From Podocnemis expansa (lineage: Eukaryota; Chordata; Testudines; Podocnemididae): a stretch of 64,000 bases of DNA. Location: the NCBI GenBank assembly GCA_007922195.1, contig ML682008.1, positions 2,964,552-3,028,551 on the forward strand. The letters run 5' to 3'. Of this stretch, positions 1 through 12,059 are shown one piece after another. A model generated the notes under the pieces. It was not told the origin of the DNA and made no database searches. It saw only the letters and a program-made list of their open reading frames with translations. The translations under genes and the position numbers were made by a program. Each line of letters starts with the position of its first letter. Position 1 is the stretch's first letter.

Positions 1-1983
1 ACTTTAAAATTCCTGATGGTCTTCATTTCTAAATAGCAAATTTGATTACATTAAATGACAATGTCATCTTCTACAAAACACACTCTTTCTGCAGACAGAT
101 GAAATGCTAAAGCTACAGTATCACAGCAGAGCAGTTGTTTGGGTGCAAGACTTTTGCTTTTCCTTAGCATATTTTCAGCCATGTTACTCATGGACTCTAC
201 ACCAACAGAAGGAGTAGCAATGCTTCTGGAAAAATTATATGGAAGGAGGCAGAGACAAGGAGGGAAAGAAAGAAACTGAATGCTCTAAGTCATTAAAAAA
301 AGATGTGTTCAAGTAGTATTGGTAAATGTTCCACAGAGTTTAGCTGAAATGCATAGCAGAGTGGCCAGAAACCAGTCATTTTGTTTTGTGAAAAATCCAA
401 GCTTTCCAGATTTGTTTCTCTTTGAATTAGAATGAAGATGAGACCTTTCCAAATTTGTTATGAAAGCTGATGAAAGAGAAGTTGGCTTTGTTGCTTAGGC
501 TGCTTATGAGAGTTATGGGATGCTAAGGTTTAAATCCCTGCTCCGAATTCGGCTCCTGAACCTGTCTCTCTCACATCCCAGGTGAATGCCACTGGGCAAA
601 ATTCTGTCCCTTTCTGAATGTAAGGTCCGTGCTGGTCCTGAATTTCCTGACAAAATTTTTTGTTGAAACATATAGAAAGAAAACAATTTGGTTTAGATGA
701 AGCAACATTATTCTTGACATAAACAAGTTTAGCCAAGAAACATTTGAGCAGCTTTACTATACAGTACATTGTTTTCAGCATTTCTTCATATCACAGGCAG
801 TGTGACACCATAGAAAAAAACATTTGTTTAAAATATATATTTTCCTCTTAATTTTGAGTTACTTCCTCCTTTACACAAATTTTATGACACTTTAAAAACA
901 TGATACAATTTCTAATACAGGTTAATTGTTTAGTATGTGTTATGAAAGCAGAAACATTGTCCTCAGGTTCTACCACAGAACAGCCCTAGCCCAAACATTC
1001 ATAGCACATGCAGTCACCACACTGTGGTTTTCTACAATAATGGTCCAAACCACTAAAGCGTACAGTAGAGTTCAGTTTAAATGTTTGAATTAAATTAGCT
1101 GTGTACTGGCATGAAAAACCAAACAGTGGTTTATTAAAAATCTCATATCTGCCAGCTTTCCTATGCTTTTTGGTTTTGGGTCCTCCCACTCCTTAACTAT
1201 CCAATAACTCTGTGAAGATTCTTTTTGATGGTGAATTTCAAGTTTGAAACATCTCTGGGAAAATTCATATAGGATCTTCAGTTGAAGCCAGAAGTCTCTC
1301 TTCTGTAAAATTTCCAGGGAATTAGCTAATTCCTGAATAACCACAATTGATCACAAACACAATTTGCTAATGAGTTCACAAGAAAATTGGGAGCTTTGAG
1401 AAACTAAGTTTTGATCCTGAATTGTTCAGTGCTTTAACCCAAGCAAATCTCTTCTTTAACAAGAACAGTAGGAACTTCTGTTTTATTGAAGTTGAAAAGG
1501 CTCACATCGCTCTGTCTCAAAAGACCGTCTTTTGGCCCATAACTGTTGTATTTTAAGGGCAATAATACCCAGTTTCACTCCATATATACATTGTGTGCTT
1601 GGGTGTGAAATCCCATTAGGAAATCTATTTTAAAATAATAAATCAACAACATAAAAGACCTTTTCTTCTTAACATGCTACTATTATGTCTGGCATCTTCA
1701 AATTATCTTTCACAGGTTCTCCAAACCTTTAATTTCTTCACTTACCATGAATGGTAAATTAAACTTTATACAGTACTGCAGGTGCATTGAAAATAGGTAG
1801 CTTATTTATAGATCTGTATAAAATTGATGGCCTTGGTTCACAGTGGGTTTCACAAACATTTACTTTAGTTTTTCTCCACATTGGCTGGCAACTCTGTGCT
1901 TTTGGTTTGAGTTTCGTGTTTGAACTCAAAAGTCTCAGTGCTAAACTTAGACCAAACTGTAGAGCTCAAAAGGCTTCATATCA
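1..1983. other. AT-rich DNA, nothing recognised
   Basis: There is no coding frame with recognisable protein features and no repeat family I can name. The short open frames have no family-like motifs. It could be intronic or intergenic host DNA, or repeats too old to recognise by eye. Confidence 0.5.
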
Positions 1984-2095
1984 AATCTAAAACAAACAAG
2001 GAGTCTTGTGACACTTGAAGACTAACAAATTTATTTATTTCATGAAATTTCACGGGAGAAAATCCCACTTCATCAGATGCTTCAAAGCTTTGGTC
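1984..2095 (-). repeat. Penelope-like element 3'-end fragment
   Basis: In plus orientation it reads an 'AACAAGGAGT' block, a 'GACTAACAAATTTATTTATT' block, then 'GGGAGAAAATCCCACTT' and 'CAGATGCTTCAAAG'. This is the reverse complement of the 3' end that follows the GIY-YIG remnant at 50.2-50.9 kb. It is a lone copy, truncated at its 5' side. The tail resembles one shared with tRNA-derived SINEs of turtles, so a SINE origin cannot be excluded for so short a piece. Confidence 0.75.
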
Positions 2096-3577
2096 CTCTC
2101 ACAATTTTGCTGTGGCACAGCACTTCATGTCAGGTTTCTGTAAAATTGGACACAGGCTCAGTCCACAAGATTTTGGAACTTGACAAACCTCTATGCACAA
2201 TTTTTTAAGCTTGTGAGGAAACTCAGGAAGGTGAATTTTACATGGATTCAGCTGGCATTGGATGAAAATCACCTCTATAGAGGAGATCTGTTTAAATCCA
2301 GTTTTGAAGGCTAAGAGGGCACTTAAATAGTGCATAAAGCTTTTCATTAGCCCTTTGCACAGGGTGACCTTCACCTATAGAGAACATTCTGAACAAACCA
2401 ATTATTTATTCTTCCTTGTGTTTCTTGAGATAACAAATGTGGAAACCTGTAAAACACCTTGGATGAAATTCTGGCCCTACTGAAGTTGATGGTGAAATTC
2501 CCATTGATCTATAGGACCAGGATTTCCCTGCTGGATAATACCTGATTCTGACAGGCCGCTTTATCATTTGGGAAGTAAAACTGCAATGTTGTGATGTTCT
2601 GATTCTCATTCATTGTGGGGGTAAGGGGCTGGATCGTATATTAGAAAAAATTCTGCTTGTACTGACTCTTAATAGAAAACAGGAAGCCTTCTCAGTGGAA
2701 GGTCAACTTGGTTAAATGTGAAACCGGGTCACAGTATCTAGCACCATTTGTCTAGGATAATTAATAATAGACTCAGAGGCGTTAGTCAACAACAGTTTGA
2801 ATTTCTGTCTTAGTTGGAAATTACATATCTTCTGTAGGGTCATAGCTTTTCATCACCAACCTGGTTTTACAGCTGTACTGATGAATAAATTTGCTGTGTC
2901 AATCAGGGAAAAGCAAATTACAGAGACACAGAGCTAGATGATAACAGCAACAAAAGTATATAAGCACCTACTGCTAGATGGCAAAGTGAAAAGAAGCCTT
3001 CTTTTTCTCATGAGCAGTTGTTTTAAAATCAATTCAAAAGTAGTTCTCAGCTCCACCTGTGCTTCAGTTTTCATTCAAACTTTTGCAAAACCCAATTTCT
3101 TTTTATCACTTTTTTTATTGATTTTTCTCTCATGATAAACAGCCATTGCAAAAACATAACTTCAGAGTGGGTGTCAGTACAGCGTCTCGTGTCAGTATAT
3201 TTTGAACATGTCTATATAATCCACCTAAATAATGCTTACCATTTTAAAAAAGCAAACAGTCATTATCCATTTCAGTTTCATTACGTTTCAGTTTCATTAC
3301 TGCCTTTAAAATGTCTTAGCAATTATCCAATTGATATCACATGTATAGTACATGAACACCGGGGCCAAAGATTTTCAAAATTGATTAATTTTGAGGTGCT
3401 TGGATAATTGAAGCACAACAGGACAATGATGTGGAAGGCTCACAAAATGAAGAGATGAAGCTTCTCCTCTTAATTTTCTGAGCCTTCCAAATCATTGGCT
3501 CATCATGCTTTGTGCTGGAACCTATTTGCTGAGTCCACTGCCCGGAACTTGTACATTTCTTCTATAGACAAGTTCTG
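2096..3577. other. Unassigned DNA with a short 2x16-bp tandem repeat
   Basis: There is no gene or named repeat here. At 3270-3301 a 16-bp unit (TTTCAGTTTCATTACG) occurs twice in tandem with near identity. Around 2465-2520 there is a degenerate 'cccattga...' stretch like the ancient amniote repeats listed elsewhere in this window. Confidence 0.45.
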
Positions 3578-3938
3578 GAGACTAAGCTGTGTTAGTCTAT
3601 TTCAGCAAAACAAACAAGGAGTCCTGTGGCACCTTTAAAGACTTAACAGACTTATTTATTACCTGAGTTTTTGTGGTCTTGCTCACAGCTCTTGCCTCCT
3701 GCTTGCTCACTGTTTGAATCAAAACAGCTTGTTTATGTTGCAGAGACAGGCCAGCAGTCTATCCCCACCCTTCTCTGTATTGATATATTTACTGAAAACA
3801 TGCTATTTTTTTCCATTTCATGTATCTGATGATGTGGAATTGTGCCCAGGAGAGTTCATGCTATAAATAATTGTGTTAGTCTTTAAAAGTGCCTCAGGAC
3901 CCCCTGTTTCTTTCTTCTGTAGATTAGCCTCATTTTGG
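3578..3938. repeat. Inverted pair of Penelope-like 3' ends
   Basis: Positions 3578-3672 carry a PLE 3' end in minus orientation ('GTTAGTCTATTTCAGC', 'ACAAGGAGTCCTGTGGCACC'). About 3820-3938 carry one in plus orientation ('GTATCTGATGATGTGG', 'TTCATGCTATAAATAA', 'GTTAGTCTTTAAAAGTGCC'). The two face each other across about 150 bp of non-PLE sequence. It is the oldest-looking of the inverted pairs in the window. Confidence 0.65.
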
Positions 3939-5029
3939 CAGGATAGAGGTTTGACACAGACATGCCTTAGCTATATTGACCACAGTACATTCCACTGATC
4001 CCTGCTATCCAGCCAAATAAGATCAGTGGCATATGATTTATGCCCAAGGCAGAAAAAGGAGGAAGAGTTCAAAGTCAAACTTTTTTCATACTCTTGTGCA
4101 ATTGACAATATATATCCTGCCCCCATGATCCCTTTATCCCACGTCTCCACTGAATATTGGTTTGGAATTCATGAATTCCATTTAGGCTTTCATTCTTGAT
4201 GGATCTGGGAGAATACAACTTGAAGGTTTATTATTGCACACTTTAAATCATAAATATGGGGACAAAGAGTGAAAAATATCTGTCATCTATGCCCCAGATT
4301 TAACTTACAGCAGAACTGCAGCCATAAAAGCAACTCCTCCACAATATTTTTCTTCACTAGTGTACAAGGGATGTAATATTGCTTACATCTCATCTGAAAT
4401 GTATTTTCTTTTCTTTTGTTTTGTTTGTAGTGCTATTTTCCATTGCCAATAAGGAAAAAAATAAGACATCCTTGGTGTCCTAGTATGGGAGAAATGTATC
4501 CACTTTGCGAGTCAGAGATTAGATCACAGCTAGAGATGAAAGACAAAACGCTGGACTTTCTTTTGTGCTTCAGTGACAATGAAGGGGGAAAAGCCTCTCC
4601 ATCACACACATTTTTACCACCTAGTTTAAAGGCAATATTACAGTTCTATCCTGGCCTCCAAAAAACTCCATGGAAGTGGGTGTGGCAAACAGAAACATTA
4701 CTGGAGCATGCCTTCTTCTGGCTATGCTGTGCCAATTGAACAAGAGAAAGTGAGCTGTGTCAAGACAACCCAGTTAAGAAGTTAGCTGTTTCCAGGGTGT
4801 ATCCAAATATTAACGTGGCCATCATTATCAAAGAACATCACATCCATTAACTAGTTTGAAACTCACAACTAGATCTGGTCTGCAACTTTTCACCAAAATA
4901 TTTTTTGTAGTTGTTGTTGTGCAAAATGCTGGCTTGTCAAATTGGAAGATTTTCTGGGAAAGGGTCGGTTTTGTCCAAACTTTCAGTCAAAGGATTTCCT
5001 CAGGTCCTGGGTGGAATTTTGGAAGGTGT
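3939..5029. other. AT-rich DNA, nothing recognised
   Basis: A 98-codon open frame at 4443-4739 has no recognisable motif, and no ancestral family is apparent. I leave it unannotated. Confidence 0.45.
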
Positions 5030-5235
5030 TGGGAACAGTCAATAACCCAGCAGTAAGGGCACTCACCTGGGATGTGGGAGACACAGGAACTTAAATCTAA
5101 CCACTGGGCTAAAGAGTCAGTCTCTCTCTGTCTCTAGCCTAATTAATATTTAAATATTTATGCAAAGTGGAACAGCTGCACTGGAAGAGATTCAGAGGGA
5201 CCCACTCCAGAACACCCAGTAGTCTGTGGTTAGGG
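5030..5235 (+). repeat. Unclassified interspersed repeat with tRNA-like phrases
   Basis: The phrase 'GGCACTCACCTGGGATGTGG' followed by 'GAGACACAGGAACTT' resembles the box A to box B part of a tRNA-derived head. A second partial copy ('GTGGTTAGGGCAACC') lies near 5226. A third diverged match near 5845-5900 ends in 'GGTACGAGTCCCAGCTCT', a good B-box. It could be an old SINE or part of a larger repeat that contains one. Family identity is uncertain. Confidence 0.35.
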
Positions 5236-8063
5236 CAACCGTTCCCAAAGTTTTTACTAAGGAGACTACTGCATTTAGTCTTGTACCCTGTACACCAGAA
5301 GTGCAACTTTACTTCTGCCATGGTGTGGAGGGAAGGCCCCAGAGGAGTGTGTTGGAGACCAAGGCTGCCTTGCAGAGGTGGCTTCTGTCCTATGGGCCTC
5401 AGCCTAACTCCCTCTTCCAGAAATTGTGACCTAGCACACAGATCATAGTGCTGCACAGGTGTGGTCTAGACATGATGAAGAGTCTGGGCCAAACATGGAC
5501 AAGTGGTGTTCAGACCTTCTTCATGACAACACAATGCCACTCAAGTTTATCCTGGTCGCTTGTCCATTATGACAGAGGGATGGCTTTGTCAACCCTGAGT
5601 GGTGCTGCATTTCCATGTGCCGGGTAGCCATGCCTGGAGAAGGGAGGTTGCCCAGAAACATGCAACAAGAACGACTGATTCTGCTGCAAGGGGAGTGTGG
5701 GGACACCTGCTTTGCGACACCTGCCTCCCCTCTGCACCTGGCCAGGTGAAGTGCATATTTGCTGCAGGCCCTATGAACAATCTAGACTCTTTCTATAGAT
5801 CCACTGGTAAGTTGGGATCCAATATTTGTAAAACATTTGGTTTAGATCACTTACTTGGAATGTGGACAAACCAGGTACGAGTCCCAGCTCTGATTCAGAA
5901 ACATCCAAGGCAAGTGCCATAAGTATTGGGAGAGTGGCTCTCTTTGCCTCTCAAAATCTTTTCCACTCAATGTCTTTTCACAATACCTATGTTAAGGAGT
6001 GAAGCATTAGCTCTCTTATTCCCTGAGCCAGGATTTGGACAAAGGTTTCCTGAGGCCCTAACCCAGTTCCCCTACCATGAGGTCAGTGAATCTAAACTGA
6101 AATGTTGCATCCCCTCAGATAGCAACTGGGGGTTCAGAGGCATTCCAAACTTTCTTACAATCTAAAGCAAAGGAAAACCTCGGTTTCCTTGTCCTTTGCA
6201 CACTCTTACATTTAATTTCAAGTATTTTGTGTTAACCTCCCAAAACGCACACACAAATAAGTAATATCGGTGTATCACTGATACCTTTTTTTTTTTACTT
6301 TTAAAATACATAATGAAGTTGTGGGGGATTTTATTGTTATTATTTACTTTACTTAAGCAGTCACCAAGTACTGCATGAGGCCATCCTTCTTACCCCTCCA
6401 ATCCCACTTTCCTTCTGACTTGCATTTACACATTGTCTTGTTCTACAAACTGAATCTTTCTCTGCATTGTGCGCAGTCAGTCCATCACCTTCATCAACTT
6501 CCTTGGCTGGCTCTGGTTTGACTGGTTACATGAAGGGGTGGGTGACCTCTTGCACAAGTTTCTGCAATAGTAGTAACTGGAAGCAAAACCCTAAAAGTTT
6601 GGTTTGATTAGGAAATTCCACATTGGAGTGTTCAACTGAACTTGAAAATGATCTAACATACATTTATATACCACTCTAGTCTCAGCAGTGTTCTTTGGTT
6701 TTATTGTTTAATCTTGCTGTGGCAGTTGTTGTTTTTCACCTGAAGCTATTGTAAAAATCTGGAATTTTTCCAGGACTTTCTTTTTGGTCATACATTTTTT
6801 TTCTGTTGTTTTTTCTTCTGACAGACTAGGCCTTTATAAATTAACTCAGCTGGTGAACATTTGACCCCAATTTTTGAATGTAATCCCTGGGTCAAGTATT
6901 TTTGTGTGTGAGAATAAAGTAATTCTTTCTACCCTTAGGCAGTTGAAATGCATGCACATAATGTACCTTCACCACATTTGTGTCCATTGATGTTTTTTTC
7001 TATGGGGTTCAGGTAAACAAACAAGTCTTATATTAAATTTAAACCAATTAAGAGGAACTTCAATTCTTTTTCTAGTCTCCACCCACCTATTTCATAATGT
7101 GCTCTTGTAAAACAAAATGAAAGTTTACACCCACACACAAAGTATATAAGAGGGTGTTTTAATAAATATAGTTGGGCAATTATTTTGCTCTTAAAAAGAC
7201 AAGATATTTGTTTGCTGTTCTTTTAAAAAGTAAAATGGACCTTTCTGTCTCTATTTGTCTGACTGTCTGTCTTCTTCTCTGATATTTCTAGGGATTCTGC
7301 TTCCACTGCCTGAGTGCCAACATATGGTTGCATTCTGTAACATGAACTCATAACTAGATCTATGAAGTTCATTCTTTAGCCTCCACCTTTGGGACGTCTG
7401 TAGGTGGTAATCTTAGTGACCTGGAAGTGATATCACCATTATGGCATTTTCATTGACATAGCCCTGTTACATGCAGCCCTTGCCCTCAATATAATTTTTG
7501 AAAAATTAGCCTCTCATTACAAAACATTAAATCTCTTGTCACTCAATCCTGTATCTTGATGGAAATGCTAGATACACAGTAGGGGTGAAAGACCCCCGTC
7601 AGGATTTAACTCAGTATTTCCTTGTTTGGACATGTAGTTTCTGGAGGGGTGGCCTCTTTGGGTCTCCATTGAATAACAGGTTCATGGGCAATATGATAAT
7701 AACTAGAGGAGGAAGGACCAAGAAGCCATAATTTTGGCAAGTCTGAACTTCCTGAGTTTTAAAATGCTAAATATGTTAAACCTTTTTATGTCGTATTAAA
7801 TGCAGGAAGATGTACAGAGCAAAAAAGTGTATACTGTGGACAAATAATAGTTAGGAATAATAATAATGGGTCTGCAAAAAACTAAAGAAAATTGTTGTAA
7901 TTAACTCTGTATTGAAAACCCAATTCCTCTCCCTGAAGTCCAAACTGTGTGCCTGAAATTTTTCACACACTGAGGGTAGAATTTTTTTTTTTTGTAGAAG
8001 CTTCTGGGAGTAGGACTTTGTTCCAGGTTTTCCTTCCCTAGTGACAACAGATTTGTTAATTTC
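5236..8063. other. Unassigned DNA
   Basis: No recognised genes. The overlapping open frames at 5.6-6.2 kb show no protein-family motif. Apart from the B-box-like phrase near 5875 and a poly-T near 6288, I see nothing here. Confidence 0.45.
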
Positions 8064-8866
8064 CAAAGGGATAGCCGTGTTAGTCTAGTCCAGTAAAAAA
8101 ACAACAAGGAGTTGTGTGGCACTTTAAGACTAACAGATTTATTTTTTGCATGAGCTTTGGTGGGAGAAGATCCCACTTCCTCAGATGCTTCAAAGATGGG
8201 TGAACTTACAGAAAGGAATGAAACTAAATGCAAGGGGGTGTAAACCATAGGATCAGGTCATACAGTAACAGCAAATCAGGGCAGTTTTCAGGTTCAAACC
8301 ATGGGAAGCCTGAAGTCAAATTACCTTTTGTAATGGGAAAAGAACGCATAGTCTAGATTCAGTCCTGCTTTCACAGAATTTAATCTGCATATTAATTCGA
8401 GTTCAGCTGTTTCTCTTTGAAGTCTTGATGTCCCAGTCACATTTCTGACGACGGTCATCAGAAAAATCAGTCTTTGAGTGATTAGGAAGATGGAAGTGCT
8501 CAGCAACTGGTTTCTTTGTTCTTTGATTTCTGATACCAGCTCTGTGCTCATTCAGCCTCGAATTAATATGCAAATTAAATTCTGTGAAAGCAGGACTGAA
8601 TCTAGACTATGGGTTCTTTTCCCATTACAAAAGGTAATTTGACTTCAGGCTTCCCGTGGCTTGAACCTGAAAACTGCTCTGATTTGCTGTTACTGTATGA
8701 CCTGATCCTATGTTTTACACCCTCTTGCATTTAGTTCCATTCCTTTCTGTAAGTTCACCCATCTTCGAAGCATCTGAGGAAGTGGGATCTTCTCCCACGA
8801 AAGCTCATGCAAAAAATAGATCTGTTGGTCTTAAATTGCCACACGACTCCTTGTTGTTTTTTTTAA
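8064..8866. mobile_element. Penelope-like element with a long inverted duplicate of its 3' end
   Basis: Positions 8064-8552 hold the last roughly 490 bp of a PLE on the minus strand: a 3'-terminal block at 8064-8140, a 3' UTR, and coding DNA at 8321-8551. From 8557 to 8866 the same 3' end runs again on the plus strand. The arms 8096-8403 and 8557-8862 are inverted copies of about 306 bp that appear roughly 95% identical by eye, separated by 153 bp present only in the minus-strand copy. The right arm lacks the terminal 'CTAACACGGCTAC' block and stops in poly-T. PLE insertions are known for inverted and partial-tandem arrangements. Confidence 0.8.
8321..8551 (-). pseudogene. C-terminal fragment of Penelope-like GIY-YIG/RT protein
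   Basis: This is a 76-codon open frame on the minus strand. After an unrelated-looking first 20 residues it contains 'LMTVVRNVTGTSRLQRETAE', then 'LICRLNSVKAGLNLDYAFF', ending 'SHYKR'. The same residues, more decayed, follow the GIY-YIG motif of the copy at 50.2-50.9 kb. This is where PLE proteins carry their conserved tail after the GIY-YIG endonuclease. The RT and the GIY-YIG motif itself are absent, lost by 5' truncation. It is non-functional on its own. The start codon shown by the frame is not a real start. Confidence 0.65.
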
Positions 8867-11475
8867 CAGATTTGTTGTTTGTTTGTCCAAAAGAAATGGA
8901 ATAAGTGGCAAACTAAAGAAAGATGGTCAGCCTTGGAACAGTTGAAGATTTATGATCAGATAAACAGACTGTCCTATTACAGTGAATTAACAATAGCCAC
9001 CTATGTCCTTAGCACTAGCTATATTGTGTGACTTTCATTGATTTTTGTTGAGAATTATGGACACATATAGGGAGAGAAGAAGATTTCCTGTGGTGTGTAA
9101 ATAATACCAAGTGCCCAGTGGCTCCAGAGGGAACAAATGGATAAGGTCAAATGTACAGTTTAATATTTGAAAATGATGTTGGATGCTGTGTGTATATACA
9201 CTTAGAAATCCTTTATGGAATTACAGACTTCCAAAGTAAAATTTCAGTTAATCTCATGAGGAATCAGAATAGAGACTTGAAACTTGGCCTCCTACATCAC
9301 AGGCAAGTTCTATAACCAGCAAGCCAAATGGTTGTTAAAAGGTATGATGTGTACAGACTCTCTAGAGTTGTTCCATTTTGTCTAACTAATTATTCAATGA
9401 GCCAGAGACACAGATGCTAAAACAAAAAGCATGTGAATGATATGTACAGTGGATTTTGAAAATAAAACAAAAATAGTTGGAAGAGAAATAAAGTGACATT
9501 ATAGAAAATGACTTTGTCTTGAGTGTCCTCAGAGTTAGACTTCAGAACAACATTTATAATCAGCACAACAAAGATTCATTCCTAATATCTGTAGTATACC
9601 ACAGCCTTGCAAAGTTCCACTCATCTTCTTATCCCAGATAAATAATTTATTTTGGCAGATAAATATAATATTGTCATTATCATAGTAAGAATGAGTGAGC
9701 TGATTTTGCATTTAGAGTGGTAAATTTTCATGGAGGTTTTGCAAGGCTACCTTGCCATTTACAATACATTTCCACAGACAGATTTTGTTTAAACTAAGTA
9801 CTTAAAGAATCACCCCAGCAAATGTGAAAAACACAGATCCTATTTTAAGTCAAATCAACAGAAGATCATATAATTAAATGAACACATCATGGCTGGATTA
9901 GCTTTAGCTGAAATGCTAGCATTTAGCAATATCATTTATAAGCACAATCATCAGAAAATTTATCCACTTCAAAGGACTTAATATAACCTAATGAGTTGCA
10001 TTCATTAAAGTTTGTTTATGTTGCTTTCCGGAGTTGAAGGGCACTCTTCATCTTCTCCTTATTTATGGTTTAAATTAAGAGGTCAGACAGCCCAAGTTTA
10101 AAAAAAAAAGAATCTGTATTTCTGGCTGGTGTAGCCTATTGGTCATCCTACTCTGAAACTGTATTTTGGAATGATTCATTCCCTAGAGGTATAATGGTCA
10201 TTTTTCAGCCACAACTGCTATTCATTCATTTTCTCTGGGGACTCCTTGGCTCTCTTTCAGCCTATCAAGTACACATGTAAGATCCCTTTTCAAAGAGGCA
10301 TGTATCAGTGAAATTCTTCTGCTGGCTTTTCACCTACTAATTGCAAGCAGGGAACTAGTTCTCCTTTTTCAAACAAAGCCACAATTTTTAAATCTTCCCT
10401 GAATTTAGCTCTGGTTATAGAACCATATAGTACATAAATTGTGATCATGATAATGTGAAGCTTTCATCTTAGCTTGAAATAGCATCTGTCCTCTCTAATG
10501 TCTTTGAAATCTTGATTGATAAAGGATCTAGACCTGTTTTTAATTACTGTATAATGTACTTGGCAAAGGTTAATATTTTGCATCAGGAAAGAGATCAGGA
10601 TATAATTCCTGCAGCTAATGCAGAGAAGGGTGTAGAAATCAAACTTGTGTAGACTACACCACTCAGTGTTAAAGAAAAAGTAGATTTTAAACTGAGAGAC
10701 TTGCTATTTTTATGAGAAATATGGAAGAGTTTTATTGTTCCTTTTGTGTATGACTAGAAGGCTTATTGGCTCTGCGTATTCAGAGCAAAAAGGAATTTAC
10801 ATGCATTCATTATTTTAATTCTCACTTCCTAAAGCAAAAAGAGAGAAATTTTTTCCACATTGGTAATTGTAAATTGATTTATAATTTTTCTACTAAATGG
10901 GCCAAATTCATTGTTGAATCATCTCCACTAAAGTTAGTGGAATTATGCCAGTTACTCATTTGACCATAGTTCTCTGACAAAATTAAGTTTAAAATGTGGT
11001 ATAGTTTCCACGTTGCGTTGAGAACAAAGATGTCTGCAAATTCCGGTTTTGCTATCTGGATTCCTGCCAGTCACATGAACCATGCATTGTATCAATGGCC
11101 TTAAGTAATGCGGAGCACATCCTGAGAAATGTCATCACAATCTAGATATGGTTCTTTCTTTTTTCCATCTTTCAGCATGTTTTGAAGATTGTATCAGGAC
11201 TTTTTTTGTTTTGGCCAGCTTTCTGTGTAATCAAATAGCATTTTATATATTGTATGGACATTTACTTTGTTGAACAGTTCTAGCAAAAGAATGTGCAAGC
11301 TCTTAATTGCCAAGATGTGTAAAGAAGTGTCATAGTGTGATAATGCTGATTATGTGACAACACCTTGAAAACTTTGGAAACAATTCTATTAATAGTCAGT
11401 TCTAGTTACAAAATGTAGCCATATATTATGCATTTCCATTCCCCCATTGTTTTCATTATTTCACACATTTGATAA
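8867..11475. other. AT-rich DNA, nothing recognised
   Basis: There are only sporadic short frames and no named repeat. A 65-codon frame at 10766-10963 shows no motif. This is the longest stretch in the left part of the window without an identifiable mobile element. Confidence 0.45.
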
Positions 11476-11690
11476 AAACAAAAGAAGCAAGGAGTCCTGT
11501 GGTCCTTAAAGACTAACAGATTTATTTATCGCATGAGCTATCGTGGGAGAAAATCCCACTTAGACAGACAAAGTGGGATTTTCTCCCACAAAAGCTCATG
11601 CGATAAATAAATCTGTTAGTCTTTAAGGGCCATGGGACTCCTTGCCTCTTTTGCTGAATTAGACTAACATGGCTGCTCCTTTGGGATTTG
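11476..11690. repeat. Hairpin pair of Penelope-like 3' ends
   Basis: A minus-oriented copy at about 11486-11560 and a plus-oriented copy at about 11570-11650 are separated by only about 10 bp. Both arms carry the private variant 'CATGCGATAAATAAATCTG', which other copies in the window lack. Only the right copy continues to the terminal 'CTAACATGGCTGC' block. The whole could fold into a hairpin of about 75 bp. Confidence 0.8.
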
Positions 11691-12059
11691 ACAGAAACAG
11701 TATCCTAAATTTTTAAACATTTATTTTTACTTTTGATTTCTTCATCTTCACTCCTGGTCCAGGAGATCTTTGGGAAGCCAGCGAATATGTGTCAGTTTAG
11801 CCCATAGTACTGTATTTTCATATCATATCCATAGCAAACAGTTGTCTGACAAGGACCTATCTACCAGCCTTGGAATAGTATTAATTTGTTGATCTATAGG
11901 ATTATTGCAGCTGTAGCCGTGAATGACAATACCATCATGTGCACTGTGACATGTAGCCATGAAACTGGAGTAACCCATCTATAAAATATTGTAAGATAGC
12001 CATAGATACCTAAATACCAAAATAGTGTGGTTTTGAATTGATATTGGGATAGAAAACAA
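11691..12059. other. Unassigned DNA
   Basis: It lies between the PLE hairpin and the gypsy-like relic. It may be the decayed continuation of the relic's pol, but I cannot align it. Confidence 0.35.

Noticed and set aside
5599..5922. 107-codon open frame as a possible gene
   Set aside because: No motif, no support from neighbouring frames, and repeat-like flanks.
8064..8866. tRNA-derived SINE as the identity of the repeated 3' end
   Set aside because: No tRNA head with A and B boxes is attached to any copy here, while two copies carry PLE coding remnants. SINE origin remains possible only for the shortest fragments.
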